Of a DNA stretch of 64,000 nt, positions 43,456 through 52,455 are shown piece after piece. This DNA is from Pseudomonas jessenii (GTDB taxonomy: Bacteria; Pseudomonadota; Gammaproteobacteria; Pseudomonadales; Pseudomonadaceae): positions 372,001 to 436,000 of the forward strand of contig NZ_NIWT01000002.1 of NCBI RefSeq assembly GCF_002236115.1, in the 5' to 3' direction. The translations under genes and the position numbers were made by a program. A model generated the notes under the pieces. The model saw only the letters and a program-made list of their open reading frames with translations. It ran no database searches and was not told where the DNA came from. Numbering within the stretch: the first letter of the stretch is position 1; every line of letters begins with the position of its first letter.

Positions 43456-46173
43456 TCACGAGAAGACGGTGGCTGGCTGCGCCGTAGCAGCCAGCAGGCG
43501 TTTGATTTCCGGAACGCAGGACCCGCATTGCGTGCCGCAACCCAGTTCTTGCTTGAGCCCCTGCAAGTCCAGGCCACGGCTGATGCCGGCGCAGATCGCG
43601 TTCTGGCCGACGTTCTTGCAATTGCACAGGATCTTGTTCGAGTTGAAGGGCGTGTCGAGATTGCCCGGTGGTGCGCTCAGCGGCGCAAGCAGCCAGCGCC
43701 GCAGTTGCTGGTCCGCGCGACCTTCGAGCCACAGCCCCTGCAACCAGTGCTGGGCAAGGGTTTCACCGGCCAGTCGAATGGCAGTGATCCGGCCATTTTC
43801 GATCCGCACGCGCTTGCCTATGGCCCGTCGAGGGTCGTCGTAAGCCAGTACCGGGCCGTCATCGAGCGCCAGGTTTTTATCGATTTCGCTTAGCAACTCT
43901 GCCGAAGGTGCTGAAGTATTGGCAGCCCGTACAAGCAGGGCAGGGCGCTCACGGCCAACCAGACTGAGACTGACGTAGGAAAACGCCTCACAGAGCGGTC
44001 GTAGCGTTTCAAAATGCCGTTGAACATCGCCCTCGATCAGTGCGAATAGTTTCCAGGGCAAATCCACCGGATCCAGGCGAACGCCGCTGTGTTTAAGTTC
44101 GGGCTGTTTCGACAAAGGATCGAATGCGGGCAGAGTGAGACTGTTCACCCCGCCCTTGAGAAAACGGTCGCCCCAGTGCATCGGTAAAAAGGCCTGGCCC
44201 GGGCGCACGCTGTCATCGCTGGCAACCGCGACGACGATTGCGCCGCGCCTGCTTTTCAGGCTGACCAGATCCCCCGGCTGCAGGCGATGGCGGCGCAGTT
44301 CGTCCGGGTGCAGGCTCAACTCCGCTTCGCTGACATGGCCAAACAGCTGCGCAGCGGTGCCGGTGCGGCTCATGCCGTGCCATTGATCGCGCAGCCGGCC
44401 GGTGATCAGGGTTAGCGGGAAGCGAGCATCGCGTTGCTCTTTGGCGGCACGGTATGGATCGGCCACGAACTGCGCGCGCCCATTGGCAGTGGCAAATACC
44501 CCGTCGACGTACAGCCGGGCCGTGCCTTCAACGGCACCCGCAGGGAAGGGCCACTGCTGCGGGCCGAGACGATCGATCAGTGCATGGCTGATACCGGACA
44601 GATCCAGGTCGCGACCTTGAGTCAGTTGTTTGTATTCGTCAAAGACCTGAGCGGGATTATCAAATTCAAACAGGCTGGCTTGGCCGGGACGCAGGTGTTT
44701 TTCCAGGCGTTGTGCGAAATCTACGGTGATTGCCCAGTCCGGCCGCGCCTCACCCGGTGCGACGATTGCCTGGCGTACGTGGGAAATGCGCCGCTCTGAG
44801 TTGGTCACGCTACCTTCCTTTTCCCCCCAACTGGCGGCGGGCAGCAGAAGGTCGGCGAACTTCGCGGTTTCAGTGGTGCTGAAGGCTTCCTGCAATACCA
44901 CGAACGGGCAGGCTTGCAGAGCTGCGCGCACGGCCGTCTGGTCCGGCATGGATTGCGCGGGGTTGGTGCAGGCGATCCACAACGCCTTGATCTTGCCGTT
45001 GCGCACTTGCTCGAACAATTCGATCGCAGAGAGCCCGGGGCTGTCCGGCAGTTGCTCGACGCCCCAGTAGGACGCCACTTGCGCACGGTGTTGTGCATTG
45101 GCGGCGTCACGGTGACCGGGCAGCAAGTTGGACAAACTGCCGGTTTCCCGCCCGCCCATGGCATTTGGCTGACCGGTGAGGGAGAAAGGTCCGGCGCCGG
45201 GGCGACCGATCTGCCCGGTGGCCAGGTGCAGATTGATCAATGCACTGTTTTTCGCGCTGCCGGCGGTGGACTGGTTAAGCCCCATGCACCACAGCGACAG
45301 AAAGCTCGGTGATGTGCCGATCCACTCGGCACATTGCTGCAATTGCCCGAGGCTGATACCGCAGAGCTGCGAAACCATTTGCGGCGTGTAGTCACGCACC
45401 AGGTTTTTCAGCTCGGCCAGGCCTTCGGTGTGGTCCCTGATGAAGTCACGATCTATCCAGTCTTCCCACAGCAGCAGATGCAAAATCCCATGGAACAAGG
45501 CGACATCGGTGCCCGGCAAGATCGCCAGGTGCAGGTCAGCCAGATCGCAGGTATCTGTACGACGTGGGTCTATGACAATGACCTTCATCTGCGGCCGGCG
45601 GGATTTGGCTGCTTCCAGGCGGCGAAACAGCACCGGGTGGGCGTAGGCCATGTTGCTGCCGACGATCATCACGCAATCGCTCAGCTCCAGGTCTTCGTAG
45701 CTGCAGGGCGGGGCGTCGGCACCCAGGCTGCGCTTGTAGCCGACCACCGCCGATGACATGCACAGGCGCGAATTGCTGTCGATGTTGTTGGTGCCTACCA
45801 GGGCACGCGCCAGCTTGTTGAAGGCGTAGTAGTCCTCGGTCAACAGTTGCCCGGAAATGTAGAACGCCACGCTGTCCGGGCCATGTTCGGCAATGGTCGC
45901 GGCAAACACGCTGGTCGCGTGATCGAGGGCGGTATCCCAATCGGTGCGGTGGCGGGCCAGGCTTTTACCAAGGCGCAGTTCGGGGTACAACGCCCGCGCC
46001 GTCAAGTCGCCGGTCAGGTGCAGGGTCGAACCCTTGCTGCACAGTTTGCCGAAATTGGCCGGGTGCGCCGGGTCGCCGCTGACGCCGAGGATGTGCTCGC
46101 CGTCGTGCTCGATCAGCACCCCGCAACCGACCCCGCAGTAACAGCAGGTGGACGCAGTGATCTGGCGGTCCAT
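43456..46173 (-). CDS. nasC: assimilatory nitrate reductase catalytic subunit
   Basis: A 905-residue molybdenum enzyme of the NapA/NasA family. The N-terminal [4Fe-4S] motif is Cys10-x2-Cys13-x3-Cys17 with Cys45 (LCSKG), and the body binds Mo-bis-MGD. The C-terminal part (about 840-900) is a BFD-like [2Fe-2S] domain (LCNCKNVGQNAICAGI ... CGTQCGSCVPEI), as in the Klebsiella-type NasA. Electrons then come from a separate reductase rather than from a fused flavin domain. The start overlaps the nirD stop by one base. It is named nasC here because nasA is used for the transporter in Pseudomonas; some databases use nasA for this enzyme. Confidence 0.93.
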   Translation of the reverse strand: MDRQITASTCCYCGVGCGVLIEHDGEHILGVSGDPAHPANFGKLCSKGSTLHLTGDLTARALYPELRLGKSLARHRTDWDTALDHATSVFAATIAEHGPDSVAFYISGQLLTEDYYAFNKLARALVGTNNIDSNSRLCMSSAVVGYKRSLGADAPPCSYEDLELSDCVMIVGSNMAYAHPVLFRRLEAAKSRRPQMKVIVIDPRRTDTCDLADLHLAILPGTDVALFHGILHLLLWEDWIDRDFIRDHTEGLAELKNLVRDYTPQMVSQLCGISLGQLQQCAEWIGTSPSFLSLWCMGLNQSTAGSAKNSALINLHLATGQIGRPGAGPFSLTGQPNAMGGRETGSLSNLLPGHRDAANAQHRAQVASYWGVEQLPDSPGLSAIELFEQVRNGKIKALWIACTNPAQSMPDQTAVRAALQACPFVVLQEAFSTTETAKFADLLLPAASWGEKEGSVTNSERRISHVRQAIVAPGEARPDWAITVDFAQRLEKHLRPGQASLFEFDNPAQVFDEYKQLTQGRDLDLSGISHALIDRLGPQQWPFPAGAVEGTARLYVDGVFATANGRAQFVADPYRAAKEQRDARFPLTLITGRLRDQWHGMSRTGTAAQLFGHVSEAELSLHPDELRRHRLQPGDLVSLKSRRGAIVVAVASDDSVRPGQAFLPMHWGDRFLKGGVNSLTLPAFDPLSKQPELKHSGVRLDPVDLPWKLFALIEGDVQRHFETLRPLCEAFSYVSLSLVGRERPALLVRAANTSAPSAELLSEIDKNLALDDGPVLAYDDPRRAIGKRVRIENGRITAIRLAGETLAQHWLQGLWLEGRADQQLRRWLLAPLSAPPGNLDTPFNSNKILCNCKNVGQNAICAGISRGLDLQGLKQELGCGTQCGSCVPEIKRLLAATAQPATVFS

Positions 46174-46490
46174 CAGCCTGCATCCCGCAGGGCCAGCATC
46201 ACCCGGCCATTTTCCACCCGGGCGAGATGGTGATGGGCACAGCCGATGTCCGGGGCCAGGGCTTCGCCGCTTTCCAGGTCGATTTGCCAGTTGTGCAGCG
46301 GGCAGGCCACACGCTTGCCGTAGACCAGACCTTGGGACAACGGGCCGCCCTTGTGCGGGCAGCGGTCGTCGAGGGCGAACACTTCGTCGTCGCTGGTACG
46401 GAAAATCGCGATGTCTCCCTTTGGCCCGGCGATGATCCGCGAGCCCAGGGCATTGATCTCTTCCAGTGCACAGATATCCAGCCAGTTCAT
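46173..46490 (-). CDS. nirD: nitrite reductase small subunit NirD
   Basis: A 105-residue Rieske-fold protein. The motif CPHKGGPLSQG plus CPLHNWQIDLESG resembles a Rieske site with Cys-x-His and Cys-x2-His ligands, which is unusual because many enterobacterial NirD proteins lack the ligands. It supports NADH-dependent nitrite reductase. The start ATG overlaps the nirB stop by 4 bp, and its stop overlaps the nitrate-reductase start by one base, so the three genes are translationally coupled. Confidence 0.92.
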   Translation of the reverse strand: MNWLDICALEEINALGSRIIAGPKGDIAIFRTSDDEVFALDDRCPHKGGPLSQGLVYGKRVACPLHNWQIDLESGEALAPDIGCAHHHLARVENGRVMLALRDAG

Positions 46491-48940
46491 GCCAGCACCT
46501 CCAGGTTTTTCACGGGGATGACGTCGAATTCTTTTTTCAGCTGGGGCTGTTCCAGGCGTTCCTTCCACGGGTCCTGTTCGAACGACAGGGAGAACTGCAG
46601 GCGATCGTTGAGCGCCTTGCGCCGCTCCGGATCTTCCAGCACGGCTTTCTTGATGTGTTCCATGCCGACCCGTTGCAGGTAGTGCACGGTGCGTTCGAGG
46701 TAGAAGGCTTCTTCGCGATAGAGCTGCAGGAATGCACCGTTGTATTCGCGCACTTCTTCGGCGGTTTTCAGTTTGACGAAGAATTCCGCGACTTCGGTCT
46801 TGATCCCGCCGTTGCCACCGATGTACATCTCCCAGCCGGAGTCCACACCGATAATTCCCACATCCTTGATACCGGCTTCCGAGCAGTTGCGCGGGCAACC
46901 GGAGACAGCCAGTTTCACCTTGTGCGGCGACCACATGTTGAACAGGTCATGTTCCAGTTCAATGCCCAGCTGTGTTGAATTCTGGGTGCCAAAGCGGCAG
47001 AACTCGCTGCCGACGCAGGTTTTCACTGTGCGGATGGATTTGCCATAGGCGTGGCCGGACGGCATGTCCAGGTCTTTCCACACCCCCGGCAGGTCTTGCT
47101 TGCGAATACCCAGCAAGTCGATGCGCTGGCCACCGGTGACCTTGACCATCGGCACGTTGTACTTGTCGGCGACGTCGGCAATGCGCCGCAGCTCTGAAGG
47201 ATTGGTCACACCGCCCCACATCCGCGGGACTACAGAGTAGGTGCCGTCCTTCTGAATATTGGCGTGGGCGCGTTCATTGATCAGGCGTGATTGCGGATCG
47301 TCCTTGGCTTCCCCAGGCCAGGTGGAAATCAGGTAGTAGTTGAGCGCCGGGCGGCAGGTGGCGCAGCCGTTGGGTGTGCGCCAGTTCAGGTAGCTCATGG
47401 TGCCGGCGATGGTCAGCAGGTGCTGCTCGCGGATGGCCTGGCGGATCTGCCCGTGGTTGAGATCGCTGCAGCCGCAGATGGCCTTTTCGCTTTTCGGCTT
47501 GACGTCGGCGGCGCCGCCCACGGTGTTGATCAGGATCTGCTCCACCAAACCCGCGCACGAGCCGCAGGAGCTGGCAGCCTTGGTGTGTTTCTTGACGTCG
47601 TCGACACTGAACAGCCCGTGCTCCTGGATCGCCTTGACGATGGTGCCTTTGCACACGCCGTTGCAGCCGCAGACTTCGGCGTTGTCGGCCATGCTCATGG
47701 CTTTGTCCTGGCCTTGATGTCCTACGTCGCCCAGTGCATTTTCACCAAACATCAAATGATCGCGGATCTCGCCGATGGCGTGATTCTCACGGATCTGCCG
47801 GAAATACCAGCCGCCATCTGCCGTATCGCCGTACAGGCAGGCGCCAACCAGCACGTCATCCTTGATCACCAGTTTCTTGTAGACGCCGCCAATCGGGTCC
47901 GAGAGGGTAATGGTCTCGGTGCCTTCACCGCCCATGAAGTCGCCGGCGGAAAACAGGTCGATACCGGTAACCTTCAATTTGGTCGAGGTCACCGAACCCT
48001 TGTAGGTGGCAAAACCCAGTTGGGCCAGGTGGTTGGCGCAGACTTTGGCCTGTTCGAACAGCGGCGCCACCAAACCATAGGCGATACCGCGGTGGCTGGC
48101 ACACTCGCCGATGGCATAGATCCGTGGGTCGTAAGTTTGCATTGTGTCGTTGACCAGAATCCCGCGGCTGCACGGAATGCCGGATTTCTCCGCCAGTTCG
48201 GTATTGGGGCGAATGCCGGCGGCCATCACTACCAGGTCAGCGGGAATGATGTCGCCGTTCTTGAATTGCACCGAACCGACCCGGCCGTTGCCAGCGTCGT
48301 GCAAGGCCTGGGTCTGCTCGCACACGCGAAAGTGCAGGCCGCGAGATTCCAGCGCGGTTTGCAGCAACTGGCCGCTGGTCTTGTCCAGTTGCCGCTCCAG
48401 CAACCACTCGCCGATATGCACCACGGTGACGTGCATGCCCCGCAGCATCAGGCCGTTGGCGGCCTCCAGGCCGAGCAGGCCGCCGCCGATCACCACGGCG
48501 TGCCGGTGGGTTTTCGCGGTGTCGATCATGGCCTGGGTGTCGGCGATGTCGCGGTAGCCGATCACGCCGTCAAGGGTATTGCCGGGAATGGGCAGGATGA
48601 AAGGCGTCGAGCCGGTGGCGATCAGCAGGCGATCGTATTCGGCTTCGCTGCCGTCTTCGGCGATGACCCGGCGCTTGACTCGGTCGATCTCCACCACCTT
48701 GCGGTTGAGCAGCAGCTTGATGTTGTTTTCCAGGTACCAGTCCAGGTCGTTGAGCACGATTTCTTCGAAGGTCTGTTCGCCCGCCAGCACCGGCGACAGC
48801 AGGATGCGGTTGTAGTTGGTGTGCGGTTCGGCACCGAAGACCGTGATGTCGTACAGCTCCGTGCTCAGTTTGAGCAGCTCTTCCAGGGTCCGGACCCCGG
48901 CCATGCCGTTGCCGATCATCACCAGTTTTAGTTTTTTCAT
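46487..48940 (-). CDS. nirB: NAD(P)H-dependent nitrite reductase large subunit NirB
   Basis: An 817-residue siroheme enzyme reducing nitrite to ammonium. Domain order: FAD/NAD(P)-binding pyridine nucleotide-disulfide oxidoreductase (about 1-390), two BFD-like [2Fe-2S] segments (CGCNGVCKGTIV ... CGSCAGLV about 415-465, and CGCSDLNHGQIRQAI with CATCRPAL about 485-530), nitrite/sulfite-reductase ferredoxin-like domain, and the siroheme/[4Fe-4S] domain with CVGSEFCRFG and CPRNCSEAG. The start at 48940 (MKKLKLVMIGNGMAG) is the usual one; GGAG lies 8 bp upstream. First gene of the nirB-nirD-nasC-cobA operon, controlled by a sigma54 promoter and an ANTAR leader. Confidence 0.95.
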   Translation of the reverse strand: MKKLKLVMIGNGMAGVRTLEELLKLSTELYDITVFGAEPHTNYNRILLSPVLAGEQTFEEIVLNDLDWYLENNIKLLLNRKVVEIDRVKRRVIAEDGSEAEYDRLLIATGSTPFILPIPGNTLDGVIGYRDIADTQAMIDTAKTHRHAVVIGGGLLGLEAANGLMLRGMHVTVVHIGEWLLERQLDKTSGQLLQTALESRGLHFRVCEQTQALHDAGNGRVGSVQFKNGDIIPADLVVMAAGIRPNTELAEKSGIPCSRGILVNDTMQTYDPRIYAIGECASHRGIAYGLVAPLFEQAKVCANHLAQLGFATYKGSVTSTKLKVTGIDLFSAGDFMGGEGTETITLSDPIGGVYKKLVIKDDVLVGACLYGDTADGGWYFRQIRENHAIGEIRDHLMFGENALGDVGHQGQDKAMSMADNAEVCGCNGVCKGTIVKAIQEHGLFSVDDVKKHTKAASSCGSCAGLVEQILINTVGGAADVKPKSEKAICGCSDLNHGQIRQAIREQHLLTIAGTMSYLNWRTPNGCATCRPALNYYLISTWPGEAKDDPQSRLINERAHANIQKDGTYSVVPRMWGGVTNPSELRRIADVADKYNVPMVKVTGGQRIDLLGIRKQDLPGVWKDLDMPSGHAYGKSIRTVKTCVGSEFCRFGTQNSTQLGIELEHDLFNMWSPHKVKLAVSGCPRNCSEAGIKDVGIIGVDSGWEMYIGGNGGIKTEVAEFFVKLKTAEEVREYNGAFLQLYREEAFYLERTVHYLQRVGMEHIKKAVLEDPERRKALNDRLQFSLSFEQDPWKERLEQPQLKKEFDVIPVKNLEVLA

Positions 48941-49008
48941 CAGGTTCTCCGGGGAGCTCGGGCCTGCCTCATCAGTGGCAGGCCATGCTCGACAAATTTT
49001 GCGCAAAC

Positions 49009-49072
49009 AAAAAAAGGCGTCCCGCTAGTTGCCTAGCGAGGACGCCTTTGTCCTGGTCCCGTTCTCTCGGGA
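49009..49072 (-). promoter_or_regulatory. ANTAR (NasT) antiterminator leader of nirB
   Basis: Read on the minus strand: hairpin 1 TCCCG-AGAGAA-CGGGA (49057-49072); hairpin 2 GGAC-AAAGGC-GTCC (49040-49053). Both have hexaloops with A at position 1 and G at position 4, the known ANTAR target. Hairpin 2 shares bases with the following terminator, a stem of about 15 bp (AAGGCGTCC / GGACGCCTT plus CGCTAG / CTAGCG) ending in a run of seven Ts (49009-49049). Binding of NasT to the two hairpins would prevent terminator formation. Confidence 0.85.
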
Positions 49073-49124
49073 AGTGCAACCTTCGTCGTTGAAGCCTGCG
49101 CTGTATGTCTGTTGAAAGAGGTAA

Positions 49125-49140
49125 TGCAGTGGTTATGCCA
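49125..49140 (-). promoter_or_regulatory. sigma54 promoter of nirB operon
   Basis: On the minus strand TGGCATAACCACTGCA has GG and GC in the exact -24/-12 spacing of the sigma54 consensus (TGGCAC-N5-TTGCA). Transcription would begin about 42 bp before the first ANTAR hairpin. A TGCACC half-site for NtrC is seen at about 49203-49208. Confidence 0.7.
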
Positions 49141-49229
49141 AGTCGCTCAAATCCCGTGTTTGTTGGCATTTTCCCCGTTCACAAGGGCAGAACCGTGAGG
49201 GAGTGCACCGATTCAAGGCGCTTTGCCCG

Positions 49230-50897
49230 CTAATGGAGCGCAACCATCAGCAGCACCAGATTGAGCAGCAACGATACCAGCGCCAATGTTCGCCAGACTT
49301 TCAGCGGTTCGCGCTCCAGCAAGGGCCGGGGGCGCACGCTCAAGCTGTGGCGCTCGCCCTGTTCGATCAGCAGCAGCCATTCTTCCGCTGTTTCGAAACG
49401 CTGGTCGGGGGTCGCCGCCACGGCGCGCTCCAGGCTATGGGCGATCCAGTCCGGCAGGTCGGGCCGGTAGCGGCTGGCGTTGACCGGGAGGCCAAACCTC
49501 GGGCGCTGGAAGGCTTCGATTTCGCCATAGGGGTAATGCCCGGTGAGCAGGAAATACAGGGTTACTCCGACGGCGTACAAGTCCTGCTGTGGCGTCGGTA
49601 CTTCGCCGCGAAAGGCTTCGGGCGCGATGTAACTGGGTGTACCCGGCAGCGCCCAGGGCAGATCTTGCGAAAGCCCGGGGCAGTAGGCGAGGCCGAAATC
49701 CAGCAGGCGCAACTCACCATCGTCCCCCAGCAGCAGGTTTTCCGGTTTGATATCGCGATGCAGGATCTGCCGTCGATGCAACAGGCCGACCGCTCGCAGC
49801 AAGCGTTCGGCGATGTCTTGCCACTGGGGCAGCGGCAGCGGTCCGCCTTGCTCATGTCGTTGGGCCAGGGTAGCGCCCGAATATTCACGCATCACGTAGT
49901 ACAAATGCTGACGCTGACTGGCGGAGTGGACTTCAGGAAAATGTCGACCGGCCACGCGTTTGAGAAACCATTCTTCCGACAGTAACGCTTGCCCGGCCTG
50001 GTGATCGTCGTGCAGGCGACCGGGCAGGGTTTTCAACAGCCAGGGTTGTTGCTGGCTGTCGCGAACGCGATAAAGCAGTGATTGCTGGCTCTGTGCGACG
50101 ATCCCTTCGACCTGCCAGCCCTCGAACGCCTGACCCGGTTTCAGGGCAGGCGGCAGTGGCCATTGCTGTAAGTGCATCAACGCATCGCCAATGCTCGCTT
50201 CACCGAGGGCATCGACCCGCACCAGCAGGGCGCTGGCGTTGTCTTGGCTGCCCGCCAGGTGCGCAGCATTGACCAGGGTGTTCGCAGCGCTGTGCAAGTC
50301 CGGTTGATCGCGCAGGATCGCGGCAATGGCGGTATCGCCCAGGACGGCCCAGACGCCGTCGCTGAGCAGGACGAAGCATTCATCGGGGCGCAACTCACCG
50401 TCGAGAAAATCCAGCACCAGGTGTTGATCGAGCCCCAGCGCCCGTTTCAGCACATGCTGCATGCCCGGCTGGTCCCAGACGTGATCCTCGCTGATTCGCT
50501 GCAATTGGTCGGCGTGCCAGCGATACACCCGACAATCGCCGACATGAGCCAGGGTAAAACGCCGGCCGCGCAGGACCAGCGCACTAAGGGTGGTCAGCAG
50601 CGGTTGTCCGCCGCCATTGGCCTGCAACCAGCGGTTCTGCGCCAGCAGCAGGCGATCGAGTGCCTGTGCGGCGCTCCAGGTTTCCGGCGTGGCGTAGTAA
50701 TCCAGCGCCAGGGCCTGCAGCGTCGAACGGGCAGCCAGACCGCCATCGACGCATTGGCTGACACCGTCGGCAATCGCGAACAGGTAACCCTTGCTCGCGG
50801 CCAGCGCCGGAGCCGGCGTGACCAGGCGCAGGGCATCCTGGTTTTCCTCGCGAGGACCGATGGCGCTGGCTTCGGCGAAACTCAGTTGCAGGCTCAT
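49230..50897 (-). CDS. bifunctional PP2C phosphatase / Ser-Thr protein kinase
   Basis: A 555-residue fusion. The N-terminal PP2C-like domain (about 1-235) has metal-binding Asp residues in FAIADGV, LAHVGDCR and VLLSDGVW, with SQDNASALLV near its end. The eukaryotic-type kinase domain (about 255-520) has the catalytic loop ILHRDIKPENLLL, DFG in LLDFGLAY and the APE-like IAPEAFRG. A C-terminal membrane helix (about 533-553) anchors it with both domains in the cytoplasm. It is encoded 7 bp after the nasA transporter on the same transcript, as in P. aeruginosa (PA1782 from memory). Its target is unknown; NasA is an obvious candidate. Confidence 0.88.
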   Translation of the reverse strand: MSLQLSFAEASAIGPREENQDALRLVTPAPALAASKGYLFAIADGVSQCVDGGLAARSTLQALALDYYATPETWSAAQALDRLLLAQNRWLQANGGGQPLLTTLSALVLRGRRFTLAHVGDCRVYRWHADQLQRISEDHVWDQPGMQHVLKRALGLDQHLVLDFLDGELRPDECFVLLSDGVWAVLGDTAIAAILRDQPDLHSAANTLVNAAHLAGSQDNASALLVRVDALGEASIGDALMHLQQWPLPPALKPGQAFEGWQVEGIVAQSQQSLLYRVRDSQQQPWLLKTLPGRLHDDHQAGQALLSEEWFLKRVAGRHFPEVHSASQRQHLYYVMREYSGATLAQRHEQGGPLPLPQWQDIAERLLRAVGLLHRRQILHRDIKPENLLLGDDGELRLLDFGLAYCPGLSQDLPWALPGTPSYIAPEAFRGEVPTPQQDLYAVGVTLYFLLTGHYPYGEIEAFQRPRFGLPVNASRYRPDLPDWIAHSLERAVAATPDQRFETAEEWLLLIEQGERHSLSVRPRPLLEREPLKVWRTLALVSLLLNLVLLMVALH

Positions 50898-50904
50898 CGG
50901 GGCG

Positions 50905-52116
50905 TCAGACTCGCGCTGCCGTCACGGCGGCCGAACCCCAGGTGGTTCTCCAGCGACGTTTTACGCCGTGCAGACCGAACCAGGCCAGAACGCCGAGGCT
51001 GGCGAACAACCACAGTGCCAGTTGATAGCTGCCGGTGCTTTGCTTGATCGCGCCCATGCCGGCCGCGAGGGCAAAGCCACCGATACCGCCGGCCATGCCG
51101 ATCAGGCCGGTCATCACGCCGATTTCCCGGCGAAAACGCTGGGGCACCAATTGGAATACCGCGCCATTGCCTGCGCCCAGACCGAGCATGGTGCAGACGA
51201 AAAGTGCCAGTGCGGCGTAAGAACTCGGCAGATTGAAGCCGACCACGGCAATGCAGATCGCCGCGACGGTGTACATCGCCAGCAGAGTCCGAATGCCGCC
51301 GAACCGGTCAGCCAGCGCGCCACCCAAGGGGCGCATCAGGCTGCCGCCGAACACGCAGGCTGCGGTGTAGTAGCCGGCGGTCACCGGGCTCAAGCCGTAC
51401 TGGTCGTTGAAATAACCGGGCAGGGCACTGGCCAGACCGATGAAGCCGCCGAATGTCACACTGTAGAAAAACATGAACCACCAGCTGTCACGATCGCCCA
51501 AGGCCTTGAAGTAGTCGGCCATGGATTTGGCTTTTGGCCGCTCGGGGGCATTGCGGGCCAGCCAGGCGAAGACGATCAGGGTCAGAATCAGCGGAATCAG
51601 GGCGAAACCGAACACGTTGCTCCAGCCAACCGCCGCCGCCAGCACCGGGGCGATCAATGCGGCGAGCACCGTGCCCGAGTTCCCCGCGCCAGCGATGCCC
51701 ATGGCCTTGCCTTGATGCTGCGGCGGATACCACTGCGAGGCCAGGGGCAGGGCGACGGCGAACGAAGCGCCGGCCATGCCGAGGAACAGGCCCAGCAGCA
51801 ACGCCTGCTCGTAGCTGTGGATCCCGAGTTTCCAGGCGCCGAACAGCGCGCAGATCACGATGACCTGACCGATCAGGCCGGCGGTTTTGGGCGACAGGCG
51901 ATCAGCCAGCATCCCCATGACAAAACGCAACACCGCCCCGGCCAGAATCGGCGTGGCCACCACCAGCCCGCGTTGCTGCGTCGTCAGGTGCAGGTCGGCG
52001 GCGATCTGTACCGCCAAAGGACCGAGCAGGTACCAGACCATGAAGCTCAGGTCGAAATAGAGGAAAGCTGCGAACAATGTGGGTGTATGGCCGGATTTCC
52101 AGAAGCTTGAATTCAT
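50905..52116 (-). CDS. nasA: nitrate transporter NasA (MFS, NarK/NNP family)
   Basis: A 403-residue major-facilitator transporter with 12 hydrophobic segments. It has the nitrate/nitrite porter signature GMAGASFAVALPLASQWYPPQHQGKAMGIAGAGNSGTV and a second GMAGGIGGFALA-type motif in the C-terminal half. It imports nitrate for assimilation. The start at 52116 (MNSSFWKSGHTPTLF) is the conserved beginning; the open frame extends 32 codons into the leader. Transcription starts at a sigma54 promoter and passes an ANTAR-controlled terminator. Confidence 0.93.
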   Translation of the reverse strand: MNSSFWKSGHTPTLFAAFLYFDLSFMVWYLLGPLAVQIAADLHLTTQQRGLVVATPILAGAVLRFVMGMLADRLSPKTAGLIGQVIVICALFGAWKLGIHSYEQALLLGLFLGMAGASFAVALPLASQWYPPQHQGKAMGIAGAGNSGTVLAALIAPVLAAAVGWSNVFGFALIPLILTLIVFAWLARNAPERPKAKSMADYFKALGDRDSWWFMFFYSVTFGGFIGLASALPGYFNDQYGLSPVTAGYYTAACVFGGSLMRPLGGALADRFGGIRTLLAMYTVAAICIAVVGFNLPSSYAALALFVCTMLGLGAGNGAVFQLVPQRFRREIGVMTGLIGMAGGIGGFALAAGMGAIKQSTGSYQLALWLFASLGVLAWFGLHGVKRRWRTTWGSAAVTAARV

Positions 52117-52216
52117 TGCGCACCTCAGCTGTGAAGAGTCTCGAAAGGAGTCATGAGCTTGCAGGTGGGGCGCCGATACGGCCGCACCACCGGCCCCGTG
52201 CTGTGGGGCCAAAACG

Positions 52217-52300
52217 AAAAAACGCCGCTACCCGATCCGCCAAGGGCAAATGAGGTGAGCGACGTCTTTGTCGTAGGTGGGGCAACCGCCGTTGGTTACC
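52217..52300 (-). promoter_or_regulatory. ANTAR (NasT) antiterminator leader of nasA
   Basis: On the minus strand: hairpin 1 GGTAACC-AACGGC-GGTTGCC (52281-52300) and hairpin 2 CGAC-AAAGAC-GTCG (52260-52273), both hexaloops with A1 and G4. Hairpin 2 overlaps the 5' arm of a terminator ACGTCGCT / AGCGGCGT (52222-52265) followed by six Ts. The arrangement matches the nirB leader although the primary sequences differ. Hairpin 1 begins only a few bases after the predicted transcription start. Confidence 0.83.
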
Positions 52301-52314
52301 TGTGTTGATTACTT

Positions 52315-52330
52315 AGCGAGATCTGTGCCA
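52315..52330 (-). promoter_or_regulatory. sigma54 promoter of nasA
   Basis: TGGCACAGATCTCGCT on the minus strand, with GG and GC in exact -24/-12 spacing. It lies about 12 bp before the predicted start of the ANTAR leader and just downstream of a REPIN. Confidence 0.7.
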
Positions 52331-52354
52331 ACAACCGAAACCGTGTTGCAGCCA

Positions 52355-52430
52355 TTCGCGAGCAAGCCCGCTCCCACAGGTGATTCGTGTTCGGCGTAGC
52401 GCCCTTGTGGGAGCGGGCTTGCTCGCGAAG
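52355..52430. repeat. REPIN, outward-facing arms
   Basis: A REP doublet of the 'gggcttgctcgcgaaggc' sub-type in reversed orientation. It lies between nasT and the nasA promoter, where activator sites would be expected. Confidence 0.85.
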
Positions 52431-52455
52431 GCGATAGAACATTCGCCACGGAACT

